A stretch of 64,000 nucleotides of DNA, taken from NCBI RefSeq assembly GCF_030546745.1, contig NZ_JAUOPD010000002.1:124001-188000 (forward strand), read 5' to 3'. The stretch comes from Thalassotalea sp. 1_MG-2023 (GTDB taxonomy: Bacteria; Pseudomonadota; Gammaproteobacteria; Enterobacterales; Alteromonadaceae). The notes under the pieces are model-generated. The model ran no database searches. It saw only the letters and a program-made list of their open reading frames with translations, and was not told where the DNA came from. Made by a program: the position numbers and the translations under genes. This document shows, in pieces, positions 56,792-64,000 of this stretch. The number at the start of each line of letters is the position of its first letter. The first letter of the stretch is position 1.

Positions 56792-56890
56792 ATGACTCAC
56801 AATATCAAAAAAAATGTACTTATGATGGCGTTAAGTAGCTTAGCAATAGTCGAACTTGGTTTTGTTTACTTAGCAACATTAATTGGTTAA
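56792..56890 (+). CDS. Small single-span membrane protein (32 aa)
   Basis: ATG 56792 follows AGGAAATGAAA, and a 32-residue frame reads MTHNIKKNVLMMALSSLAIV, then ELGFVYLATLIG. It has a basic N-terminus and one hydrophobic span. A stem TTAACACT/AGTGTTAA (56887-56894, 56908-56915) follows the stop. I recognise no family; the ribosome site, start and hydrophobic character support a real small protein but do not prove it. Confidence 0.45.
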   Translation: MTHNIKKNVLMMALSSLAIVELGFVYLATLIG

Positions 56891-57005
56891 CACTTTGTTA
56901 GCAAAATAGTGTTAATCGTGAAAAATACAAGACATTTGACAGAATTTTTATTACAGTGCCGCACCTATGAAAGGTCATTAGTGACAATAATTAGTTAGTG
57001 CTTTT

Positions 57006-58643
57006 ATGACAATTAACAAACGTGCGGCAAATGCGACAGAAGAGTCGTTACTGCGTATTTTTACTATCCCAGAGGCGCCTGACTCAACGTTAGGGCGAAT
57101 AGAACAAGAGATCTCGCAAAATCTTGCTGGTTTTCTTGGTTCTCATATTGCTGCCAAAGAAACTGCACTCACAGAAATAGAAAAAGATTTTGATTGCTCT
57201 AAAATTCCGGAGCAACCTGCCTTTGTTTCTGATCATATGCACCACTTACTCGAAAAGTTGGTGTCGCAATCTGTTCATACCTCAAGCCCTAGTTTTATTG
57301 GTCATATGACCTCAGCGTTGCCTTATTTTATTTTACCTCTCTCGAAATTAATGGTTGGTTTAAATCAAAACCTTGTCAAAATTGAAACCTCAAAAGCTTT
57401 TACCCCGTTAGAACGCCAAGTATTAGGCATGATGCACCGTTTGGTATATCAATTTGAAGAAAATTTTTATCAGCAATGGATGCACAGTGCAAATCATTCG
57501 TTAGGTGCATTTTGTTCAGGCGGCACAGTGGCAAATATCACAGCGCTTTGGGTGGCTAGAAATAACTTACTACGCGCAGAGGGGAATTTTAAAGGCGTTG
57601 CTCGAGAAGGATTATTTAATGCATTAAAGCATTATCAATACGACGGCTTAGCAATTTTAGTTTCTAAACGCGGTCATTACTCGCTGAAAAAGTCAGCTGA
57701 TGTCTTAGGTATTGGTCAAGACAGCGTTATTGCTATACCAACTGATGAACATAATAAAATGGACCCTCAAAAGCTCAGAGAAAAGTGCGAAGAGCTTACC
57801 GCAAAAAATATTCGTATTTTAAGTATCGTCGGCGTAGCTGGCACGACAGAAACGGGCAATATTGATCCACTCAACGAATTAGCAGAAGTGGCCAATGAAT
57901 ACCAATGTCATTTTCATGTTGATGCTGCTTGGGGTGGTGCTACCTTACTTTCAAGTAAACACAGAGGTTTGTTAAACGGCATCGAGCGCGCTGATTCAGT
58001 GACTATTGATGCGCATAAACAAATGTATGTGCCTATGGGGGCAGGCTTAGTTGTATTTCGTAACCCCGCGTCAGTCGCTTCAATTGAGCATCATGCTGAA
58101 TATATATTACGTAAAGGTTCAAAAGATTTAGGTGCGCATACCTTAGAAGGCTCAAGGCCGGGTATGGCAATGCTGGTTTATGCAAGCTTGCATATTATTA
58201 GTCGTCCAGGCTATGAAATGTTGATTAACCAAGGTATTGAGAAGGCAAAATATTTTGCTGATATTATTGATCAACATCCTGACTTTGAATTAGTGACAGA
58301 GCCTGAACTATGTTTATTAACTTATCGTTATAATCCAGCCTCAGTTCAACAATTATTGTCTAAAGCGGATGAAAATACGCTTACTAACGTAAATAATCTA
58401 TTGGATAAACTCACTAAATTCATTCAGAAAAGACAACGTGAGAACGGCAAGTCTTTTGTGTCTCGTACGCGTATCGAGGTGAAAAAATATCATGGCAGGA
58501 AAACTTTAGTCTTCCGTGTTGTGTTGGCAAACCCACTTACCTCAAAAGAAATTTTAAAAGATGTCCTTGAAGAACAAGTGGAATTAGCTCAAGAAAGCAG
58601 CCATTTTTTACCCAAGTTGGTCGCATTGTCACAAAACCTATAA
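57006..58643 (+). CDS. panP: PLP-dependent aspartate 1-decarboxylase PanP
   Basis: 545 residues of the group II PLP decarboxylase type. The PLP lysine is in SVTIDAHKQMYVPMGAG; other blocks are FCSGGTVANITALWVARN, VGVAGTTETGNIDPLNE and HVDAAWGGATLLS. The family, known from Vibrio and Shewanella, makes beta-alanine from aspartate in place of PanD, and this gene lies near panC and panB, giving the function good context. It is transcribed toward them, separated by a small gene and a terminator. Confidence 0.88.
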   Translation: MTINKRAANATEESLLRIFTIPEAPDSTLGRIEQEISQNLAGFLGSHIAAKETALTEIEKDFDCSKIPEQPAFVSDHMHHLLEKLVSQSVHTSSPSFIGHMTSALPYFILPLSKLMVGLNQNLVKIETSKAFTPLERQVLGMMHRLVYQFEENFYQQWMHSANHSLGAFCSGGTVANITALWVARNNLLRAEGNFKGVAREGLFNALKHYQYDGLAILVSKRGHYSLKKSADVLGIGQDSVIAIPTDEHNKMDPQKLREKCEELTAKNIRILSIVGVAGTTETGNIDPLNELAEVANEYQCHFHVDAAWGGATLLSSKHRGLLNGIERADSVTIDAHKQMYVPMGAGLVVFRNPASVASIEHHAEYILRKGSKDLGAHTLEGSRPGMAMLVYASLHIISRPGYEMLINQGIEKAKYFADIIDQHPDFELVTEPELCLLTYRYNPASVQQLLSKADENTLTNVNNLLDKLTKFIQKRQRENGKSFVSRTRIEVKKYHGRKTLVFRVVLANPLTSKEILKDVLEEQVELAQESSHFLPKLVALSQNL

Positions 58644-58854
58644 GTATGAAGCAATGTTAGTTGTTGTAATTAACATTGCTTGAATCTTGAATTCTATCGA
58701 ATTTTTTCGTCACTGTTGTTTAAAATTTACACTCTTTTACTTTCTAACCGAAATGTTTTTCTTTCGATTGTTTTACAAAGTGAAAGTTAGTGTGTAATGT
58801 TACACCTATGATTACATTTTTGAGGGCTGTATGATGTATAAAGAGGACAGTAAC

Positions 58855-58980
58855 ATGCCAGAAATGATTGATGAGCGTAATATCGAAGATAAATCTATTG
58901 AGCAACAACTTGTTGATGCACAAAAAGAAATTGAAGATTTGAAAAGTCAACTTATGTGGCTTGAACGTTCATACGAATAA
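58855..58980 (+). CDS. Small coiled-coil protein (41 aa)
   Basis: ATG 58855 follows AGAGGACAG. The 41-residue frame reads MPEMIDERNIEDKSIEQQLV, then DAQKEIEDLKSQLMWLERSY and a final E; a heptad pattern (I, L, A, I, L, L) predicts a short coiled coil, reminiscent of SlyX-like proteins but too short to assign. A longer start at 58831 adds MMYKEDSN. A strong terminator follows 20 bases after the stop. Confidence 0.6.
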   Translation: MPEMIDERNIEDKSIEQQLVDAQKEIEDLKSQLMWLERSYE

Positions 58981-59000
58981 AATCAACTAACACACGTTTG

Positions 59001-59037
59001 AAAGGCCAGCAGTGAAAAACCACTGTTGGCCTTTTTT
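59001..59037. terminator. Bidirectional terminator between small gene and panC
   Basis: AAAGGCCAGCAGTG, loop AAAAAC, CACTGTTGGCCTTT (one G-U pair) followed by a T-run. Serves the plus-strand small gene and the converging panC operon. Confidence 0.85.
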
Positions 59038-59060
59038 ATTCTGTAATGTTTATTGTTGAG

Positions 59061-59906
59061 TTACAAGTTAACTTGCAAATTATCAATTAAGCGTGCTTTA
59101 CCGCAGTGCGCAGCGGCTAAAATAACTAAGTTTTTATCATCTTCGCTTGCTGGCTGTAATGTTTTTGCATGACAAATATGAATGTAATCGGTTTTTAACC
59201 CAGCATTATTAATGAAATTAGCTGCTTGCTTCGCTAAACCAATAAAGTCGGTATCTTGTTTTATTTTCTCAGCAAGCCACTGAATGTTTTGACTAAGTGC
59301 AGGCGCAATCTTTAACTCCTCTTCAGTTAAATATCCATTACGTGAACTTAATGCTAAACCACTTGCTTCTCTTACAGTTGCTACCGGAATGATATCAATT
59401 GGCATGGATAAATCTTCAACCATGGTCTGAATAACTTGTACCTGTTGATAATCTTTTAAACCAAAACAGGCTATGTCAGGTTGCACAAGGTTAAACAGCT
59501 TACAAACGACTGTAGCTACGCCACGAAAGTGACCTGGACGACTTTCTCCGCAGTAACCTTCAGAAACTTGTGGAACCTCAATAAAGGTTTGTTTATCAAG
59601 GCCTTTAGGATATACAATTTCGGGTGTTGGTGTGAAAAGTAGATCAGTTTTGGCGGCTTCAAGTTGTTGTTGATCTGCTTGCAACGTTCTGGGGTAATTA
59701 GCAATATCTTCATTCTGACCGAATTGCATTGGGTTAACAAAGATACTAGCCACGACTTTATCTGCGTGTTTATGGGCCTCAGTGATCAAGGCAATATGAC
59801 CTGCATGCAAATTACCCATTGTAGGTACAAAGGCAATTTTAAAACCTTGTTGTCGCCACTGGTTTATGGTTTCTCTTAAACTTGAAATATCGTTAAGGGT
59901 GATCAT
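59061..59906 (-). CDS. panC: Pantothenate synthetase
   Basis: 281 residues. It joins pantoate and beta-alanine with ATP. The nucleotidyltransferase motif [15 protein letters not shown] (HxGH) and the [13 protein letters not shown] and SSRNGYL segments (KMSKS-like) are intact. It ends the dksA-gluQ-pcnB-folK-panB-panC run, 8 bases after panB. Confidence 0.96.
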   Translation of the reverse strand: MITLNDISSLRETINQWRQQGFKIAFVPTMGNLHAGHIALITEAHKHADKVVASIFVNPMQFGQNEDIANYPRTLQADQQQLEAAKTDLLFTPTPEIVYPKGLDKQTFIEVPQVSEGYCGESRPGHFRGVATVVCKLFNLVQPDIACFGLKDYQQVQVIQTMVEDLSMPIDIIPVATVREASGLALSSRNGYLTEEELKIAPALSQNIQWLAEKIKQDTDFIGLAKQAANFINNAGLKTDYIHICHAKTLQPASEDDKNLVILAAAHCGKARLIDNLQVNL

Positions 59907-59914
59907 TATTCCGC

Positions 59915-60709
59915 CTACTTAAAAATGTGTTCATCACCTGGAAAGTTTTCTTTTTGCACTTCACTAATATATAACTCAATGGCTTTTTTAATGTCGCCAG
60001 TGTCGATAAGAAAGTTTCTTGAAAATTTAGGCATATAACTACATGAAATGCCTAAGGCATCATGCATAACAAGAATTTGACCATCGGTATCTTTTCCTGC
60101 ACCAATACCGATAGTTGGAATGTCAATCGCCTCGGAAATAGCTTTACCCAATGAAGCAGGAATACATTCTAATACTAATAATTGCGCACCTGCAGCTTCT
60201 AGTGCTTTTGCATGCTGGATCATTTCTTGTGCTTTGCTATCGTCACGTCCTTGTACTTTAAAACCGCCAAAGACATTAACCGATTGAGGTGTTAAGCCAA
60301 GATGAGCACATACTGGTATACCACGTTCAACAAGACCTGTAATGGTGTCAGCTAACCAAAGACCACCTTCAATTTTGACCATACTTGCACCAGCTTGCAT
60401 CAAGGTAGCCGCATTAGTGAATGCTTGCTCTTTTGTTGCGTAACTCATAAAAGGAAGATCGCTGATGATCAGTGTATTTTCAACACCGCGTTTCACGCAT
60501 TGAGTATGATAGGCCATATGGTCAACATCAACAGGTAAGGTGTCATCTTGGCCTTGTAAAACCATACCTAATGAGTCACCAATTAAAATGGCGTGAATAC
60601 CAGCTTGATCGAATAATTTAGCAAAACTAGCGTCATAGGCAGTAATTGTCGCTATTTTTTCACCTTGTTGCTTCATTTTTTGCAACACTGAGGTTGTTAT
60701 CTTTGTCAT
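59915..60709 (-). CDS. panB: 3-methyl-2-oxobutanoate hydroxymethyltransferase
   Basis: 264 residues, exactly the E. coli length, from ATG 60709 ([13 protein letters not shown]); a GTG 18 bases upstream is less likely. Makes ketopantoate. The [26 protein letters not shown] and VKIEGG segments hold the metal and substrate contacts. Precedes panC by 8 bases. Confidence 0.96.
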   Translation of the reverse strand: MTKITTSVLQKMKQQGEKIATITAYDASFAKLFDQAGIHAILIGDSLGMVLQGQDDTLPVDVDHMAYHTQCVKRGVENTLIISDLPFMSYATKEQAFTNAATLMQAGASMVKIEGGLWLADTITGLVERGIPVCAHLGLTPQSVNVFGGFKVQGRDDSKAQEMIQHAKALEAAGAQLLVLECIPASLGKAISEAIDIPTIGIGAGKDTDGQILVMHDALGISCSYMPKFSRNFLIDTGDIKKAIELYISEVQKENFPGDEHIFK

Positions 60710-60765
60710 AAAAAGATCCAAAAACACAGTTATTTGTGCGATAAATTGATTTTCTTGCAGCGATT

Positions 60766-61257
60766 TTAACTGAGTTGGCTGTGAATTGTTAGTGCGTTTT
60801 TATCGATGCTCTCGGCCAGGGTTGATACGTTACTATTACAAGGTAGTGTCAGTTTAGGTGCTATCTCTGCTAGTGGGATTAACACAAATTCTCGCTGTTT
60901 CATTCCGTAATGGGGGACGATGAGGCGTGGAGTGTTTATTATTTCTTGATCATAAAGCAGAATATCTAAATCAAGCACTCGTGCTCCCCAACGTTCGCCT
61001 TTTCTCACACGGCCAGCTTGCTGTTCAATAGCTTGTAATGCATCAAGTAATTCAATGGGAGTCAGTTTAGTATTAATAGCCATGACTGCGTTCATATAGT
61101 CAGGCTGATCTTGTGGCCCCATCGGTTGGCTACAATAAAGTGAAGACGTTACTACTTCATTGATATCAGCATGTGCTCCTATACATGTAACCGCATGCTG
61201 AATTTGCTGTTGTGGCTCCATTAAGTTACTGCCTAAGCCAATATAACAAATTGCCAT
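60766..61257 (-). CDS. folK: 2-amino-4-hydroxy-6-hydroxymethyldihydropteridine pyrophosphokinase
   Basis: 163 residues. Transfers pyrophosphate from ATP to the pterin in folate synthesis. The N-terminal [17 protein letters not shown] and the family signature [15 protein letters not shown] are intact. It lies 2 bases downstream of pcnB. Confidence 0.96.
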   Translation of the reverse strand: MAICYIGLGSNLMEPQQQIQHAVTCIGAHADINEVVTSSLYCSQPMGPQDQPDYMNAVMAINTKLTPIELLDALQAIEQQAGRVRKGERWGARVLDLDILLYDQEIINTPRLIVPHYGMKQREFVLIPLAEIAPKLTLPCNSNVSTLAESIDKNALTIHSQLS

Positions 61258-61259
61258 GA

Positions 61260-62702
61260 TCAGTCCTGAGGGGGATTCGTACGTGGACGACGACGTTTTC
61301 TTGGAGAACGTCTGGCACCTGGTTTACTACGGCCAAGTGTTTTAACCATTTGCTGTTGAGTATCGTAGTTACGTTGTTGAAACTCCGTCCACCAATTAAC
61401 AAGCTCTGCTAAATCATTACACCCTTGTGCAGACTCCACTTGATGACGCAGTAGTAAAAAGTCGTAACCCGCTCTAAATTTTGGATGTTCAAAGGTACGA
61501 AACGCTTTTTTGCCTTCTCGTCGAGCGAGCTTATCTTGTAAAATTAAAATATCTTTAATTACCGTCTGAAAACGCTTTGGAATCGCAATACTTTGTTGTT
61601 GACGACCCATTATTTCGCCATAGGCAGCAAAAAAAGCATCTTGCGGTGTAAGTGATGATGTTTGCTTAAGTACTTTTATTTGTTGTTGAATTGGATACCA
61701 AAGCATTGCTGCGAAAAGAAAAGCGGGTGTTACGCGCTTTTCGTTATTAATTCTGTCATCAGTATTGCTTAGAGCTTGCGCGATAAAGGGAGATAAATAA
61801 GGTAGCGATTTATCCACTAATGCTTCTTCCACTGTGGGGAAAAAATAACGAAATAATGCGTATTGACGAAGCATGGTGTAATTTTCAACGGCTTTACCAG
61901 ACAAAAATAGCTTCAAAAATTCTTCAAATAGACGTGCTGGTGGAATGTTTTCTAATAATGGTGCCGATGAAACAATAGGTGCTTCAGTTTCTTTGCTGAT
62001 AGCCATGTCGAGTTTTGTGGCAAAGCGAATGGCTCGTAACATTCTTACAGGATCTTCGCGGTAGCGAGTTTCAGGATCACCGATTAAACGAATTTTTCGT
62101 TGAGCAATATCCTTGGCACCATTAGCAAAATCGTACACCTTAAAATCAGCTATCGAATAATAAAGTGCGTTAATGGTAAAATCACGACGTTCAGCGTCTT
62201 CTTCAATCGAACCATAAATATTATCACGCAGTAGCATTCCATGTTCACTTTGCTTCGATGTTTTCCCACAATTTTTTGCTTGTTGAGGGTTGTCGTGATG
62301 ACCACGGAAAGTAGCAACTTCAATGACATCTCTACCGAACACAATGTGAGCAAGTCGAAAGCGACGACCAATTAAACGACAGTTTCTAAATAACCCTTTA
62401 ATTTGTTCAGGTGTTGCATTCGTAGCAATATCAAAGTCTTTTGGCGTTAAACCAAGCATTATGTCTCGTACCCCACCACCGACTAAATACGCATCAAAGC
62501 CTGATTTATTAAGACGATAAAGTACTTTTAGAGCATTAGAACTGATATGTTGGCGAGAAACAGGGTGTTGATCCCTGGTCAATATTTGCGGGCCATCGGT
62601 GCTTATTGCACTGATTGAACTGTTGGATTTTTTTTCACGCATAGATTGGCCGAATACCTTCTTACACAAATTGATAACGCGTTTGATACTTAACAACCTC
62701 AA
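61260..62702 (-). CDS. pcnB: Poly(A) polymerase I
   Basis: Up to 480 residues. Adds poly(A) tails that promote RNA decay. The nucleotidyltransferase motif LVGGGVRDIMLGLTPKDFDI (with DFD metal ligands), the RRDFTINALYY and RYREDPVRMLRAIRFA segments and a basic tail (RSPRKRRRPRTN) identify it. The start is uncertain: the outer TTG at 62702 has no ribosome site, whereas GAGG (62700-62697) stands 9 bases before an ATC at 62687, and the sequence after it (KRVINLCKKV) aligns with the E. coli N-terminus, whose start codon is AUU. A later ATG (62642) would lose this conserved part. Confidence 0.9.
   Translation of the reverse strand: MRLLSIKRVINLCKKVFGQSMREKKSNSSISAISTDGPQILTRDQHPVSRQHISSNALKVLYRLNKSGFDAYLVGGGVRDIMLGLTPKDFDIATNATPEQIKGLFRNCRLIGRRFRLAHIVFGRDVIEVATFRGHHDNPQQAKNCGKTSKQSEHGMLLRDNIYGSIEEDAERRDFTINALYYSIADFKVYDFANGAKDIAQRKIRLIGDPETRYREDPVRMLRAIRFATKLDMAISKETEAPIVSSAPLLENIPPARLFEEFLKLFLSGKAVENYTMLRQYALFRYFFPTVEEALVDKSLPYLSPFIAQALSNTDDRINNEKRVTPAFLFAAMLWYPIQQQIKVLKQTSSLTPQDAFFAAYGEIMGRQQQSIAIPKRFQTVIKDILILQDKLARREGKKAFRTFEHPKFRAGYDFLLLRHQVESAQGCNDLAELVNWWTEFQQRNYDTQQQMVKTLGRSKPGARRSPRKRRRPRTNPPQD
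62685..62700 (-). promoter_or_regulatory. Ribosome site with candidate AUC start codon of pcnB
   Basis: On the minus strand: GAGG, nine bases, ATC (62687-62685). E. coli pcnB is known to start at AUU, which limits its expression through initiation factor 3; an AUC here would be the counterpart. Confidence 0.45.
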
Positions 62703-62820
62703 AACTAAAAAAGAGCGCCGCGATCATATAACAGTAGGGCTAAAAAGAGAATGAAAAAAATACAGGCAACTGCAGTTGTAGTAGATATTTCATTGGGATA
62801 ATGCAGAAACAACAAGAAAA

Positions 62821-63717
62821 TTAAATAGTGATCTCGCGAGTTTTTGCCACTAGCTTCCGTTGCCAATTATCGATAGCCCAGCTGATAATCGTTTTAACAT
62901 CAGCAGTTTGAAGTAATGCAGGTGGTTGTTGTCCTAAAAATAATAAGGCGTTAATTAAGCTGGAGCCTGGATCATTGCGGTCAATGGCCGGCGCTTTATT
63001 TTGTTTACTTAATTTATAACCTAATTCAGTGACCGCTAATGGAATATGGCCATATTGTGGCGTTGCTTTACCCAATATTTTAAAAAAGCTTAATTGTCTG
63101 GCGGTTGGCTCGAGTAAATCGCAGCCACGGATGACATGAGTGATGTTTTGCTCTATATCGTCTGCGACAACTGCAAGTTGATAGGCATATAAGCCATCAC
63201 GACGTTTTATAATAAAGTCTTCAGCGGCCAAGTGTTTATCGCAGATAACGCTACCTTGAAAAATATCATCATACTGGGCAATTTTGGGCTGATTTATTAC
63301 GCGAATAGCACTTTGCTGTTCTGTTAGGTTCAAGTGTCGGCAATGGCCTTGGTAAATGCCTCCGATCGACTTGATTTGAGCGCGAGTACATTGACAATGG
63401 TAAGCGAGAGAATCTAGCTTTAACGATGAAATTATCTGGTTATACCGCGAATATTGCTGGCTTTGAAACATTACGTCTTCATCCCACTGAAGACCAAAGG
63501 CTAGTAAGGTTTCTAATATTATATCGCTAGCGCCTGCTTGTTCTCTTGGAGGGTCAATATCTTCAATGCGTACGAGCCATTGTCCTTGATGATGTTTAGC
63601 ATCAAGGAAACTTGCTAATGCTGTAATAAGTGAGCCGTAGTGGAGGAGGCCAGACGGAGAAGGAGCAAAGCGACCTCGATATTGCATAGATCGCTTTGTT
63701 GAACTTACGTTATTCAT
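62821..63717 (-). CDS. gluQ: Glutamyl-Q tRNA(Asp) synthetase
   Basis: 298 residues. A truncated glutamyl-tRNA synthetase that charges queuosine-34 of tRNA(Asp) with glutamate. The HIGH-like motif is in RFAPSPSGLLHYGSL, the KMSKS-like is KLSKQ, and the zinc site is CQCTRAQ ... YQGHC. There is no anticodon-binding domain, as expected. Start either ATG 63717 or ATG 63687 (MQYRGRFAPSPSG). Follows dksA by 12 bases. Confidence 0.95.
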   Translation of the reverse strand: MNNVSSTKRSMQYRGRFAPSPSGLLHYGSLITALASFLDAKHHQGQWLVRIEDIDPPREQAGASDIILETLLAFGLQWDEDVMFQSQQYSRYNQIISSLKLDSLAYHCQCTRAQIKSIGGIYQGHCRHLNLTEQQSAIRVINQPKIAQYDDIFQGSVICDKHLAAEDFIIKRRDGLYAYQLAVVADDIEQNITHVIRGCDLLEPTARQLSFFKILGKATPQYGHIPLAVTELGYKLSKQNKAPAIDRNDPGSSLINALLFLGQQPPALLQTADVKTIISWAIDNWQRKLVAKTREITI

Positions 63718-63729
63718 CTTTACAGATGA

Positions 63730-64000
63730 TTAACCGGCAAGTTGTCGCTCTTTGATTTCCGCTAACGTTTTACATTCAATACAAAGATCAGCGGTAGGTC
63801 GAGCTTCTAATCGGCGAATACCGATTTCAATGCCACAACTTTTACAAAAACCAAAATCATCTTCTTCAATTAACTGCAAAGTTTTTTCAATCTTTTTAAT
63901 TAATTTACGCTCACGATCTCTGGTACGTAATTCTAAGCTAAACTCTTCTTCTTGCGCTGCACGATCCACAGGGTCAGGAAAATTTGCCGCTTCATCTTTC
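63730..64000 (-). CDS. dksA: RNA polymerase-binding transcription factor DksA (5' part outside window)
   Basis: The reading frame is open to the window edge; visible are about 89 residues starting [20 protein letters not shown], the coiled-coil return strand ([17 protein letters not shown]), and the zinc finger CKSCG ... CIECK with four cysteines, ending KERQLAG. DksA works with ppGpp at rRNA and amino-acid promoters. The aspartates at the coiled-coil tip lie upstream and are not in the window. First gene of the run toward panC. Confidence 0.97.
   Translation of the reverse strand, partial: KDEAANFPDPVDRAAQEEEFSLELRTRDRERKLIKKIEKTLQLIEEDDFGFCKSCGIEIGIRRLEARPTADLCIECKTLAEIKERQLAG

Noticed and set aside
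58744-58950. Minus-strand 68-residue frame opposite the small coiled-coil gene
   Set aside because: No ribosome site and it opposes a frame with better start and terminator.

Overview
The window looks like chromosome of a marine gammaproteobacterium of the Colwelliaceae/Alteromonadales type (Thalassotalea or Colwellia-like). This rests on the low G+C, AT-rich spacers, and conserved gammaproteobacterial gene orders: aroQ-accB-accC, groES-groEL, dksA-gluQ-pcnB-folK-panB-panC, epmB/efp. No taxonomic search was run. I saw no rRNA, tRNA, CRISPR array, insertion sequence or prophage gene. The first gene (ahpF) and the last (dksA) are cut by the window edges.

Layout. 1-5.9 kb: end of ahpF, a large DUF748 protein, a 52-residue oxidoreductase-like protein, and the aroQ-accB-accC operon. 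6.2-10.3 kb: a three-gene operon of a small periplasmic phosphate-binding-like protein (no canonical start codon), an outer-membrane barrel protein and a GGDEF-EAL enzyme. 10.3-16.1 kb: ung, dsbD, cutA, fxsA, groESL. 16.2-19.5 kb: two G3E/COG0523 GTPases and a DUF1826 protein; the ZigA-type GTPase operon has a Zur-like box. 19.8-29.0 kb: a metal-efflux block (frameshifted DUF3147, BlaI-type repressor, M56 membrane protease, TolC/CusB/CzcA-type RND pump, HupE, anchor protein, DUF6488). 29.4-33.8 kb: two complementary bacterioferritin subunits, bfd with a Fur-like box, a TonB receptor with a Zur-like box, and a DUF3016 protein. 33.9-47.5 kb: a complete nitrate assimilation cluster. 47.5-51.7 kb: epmB/efp, a serine hydrolase and a DUF4389 protein. 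51.7-58.9 kb: a dipeptidyl peptidase IV lipoprotein, a YadGH-like ABC exporter, a TrmB-like methyltransferase and the PLP decarboxylase PanP. 59-64 kb: panC-panB-folK-pcnB-gluQ-dksA on the minus strand.

How the genes work together. In the nitrate cluster NasS (sensor) and NasT (ANTAR antiterminator) should control an attenuator just before nrtA. NrtABD imports nitrate, a porin probably admits it through the outer membrane, NasA reduces it to nitrite and NirBD to ammonium, and CobA supplies the siroheme precursor. A good sigma-54-type promoter precedes nirB. PanP makes beta-alanine for PanC, with PanB supplying the pantoate branch. The metal region combines zinc-starvation functions (ZigA GTPase, TonB receptor) with an efflux block probably controlled by BlaI/M56.

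Most interesting signals: (1) a near-identical 25-base palindrome occurs once before blaI and once, on the opposite strand, inside the first codons of the efflux tolC gene, suggesting a regulatory target shared by the two operons; (2) the efflux block is flanked by related decayed sequences in inverted orientation; (3) two genes (the phosphate-binding-like gene and pcnB) seem to lack a usable ATG/GTG/TTG start; (4) the two bacterioferritin subunits divide haem-ligand and ferroxidase residues between them; (5) a siderophore-type TonB receptor has a Zur-like, not Fur-like, box.
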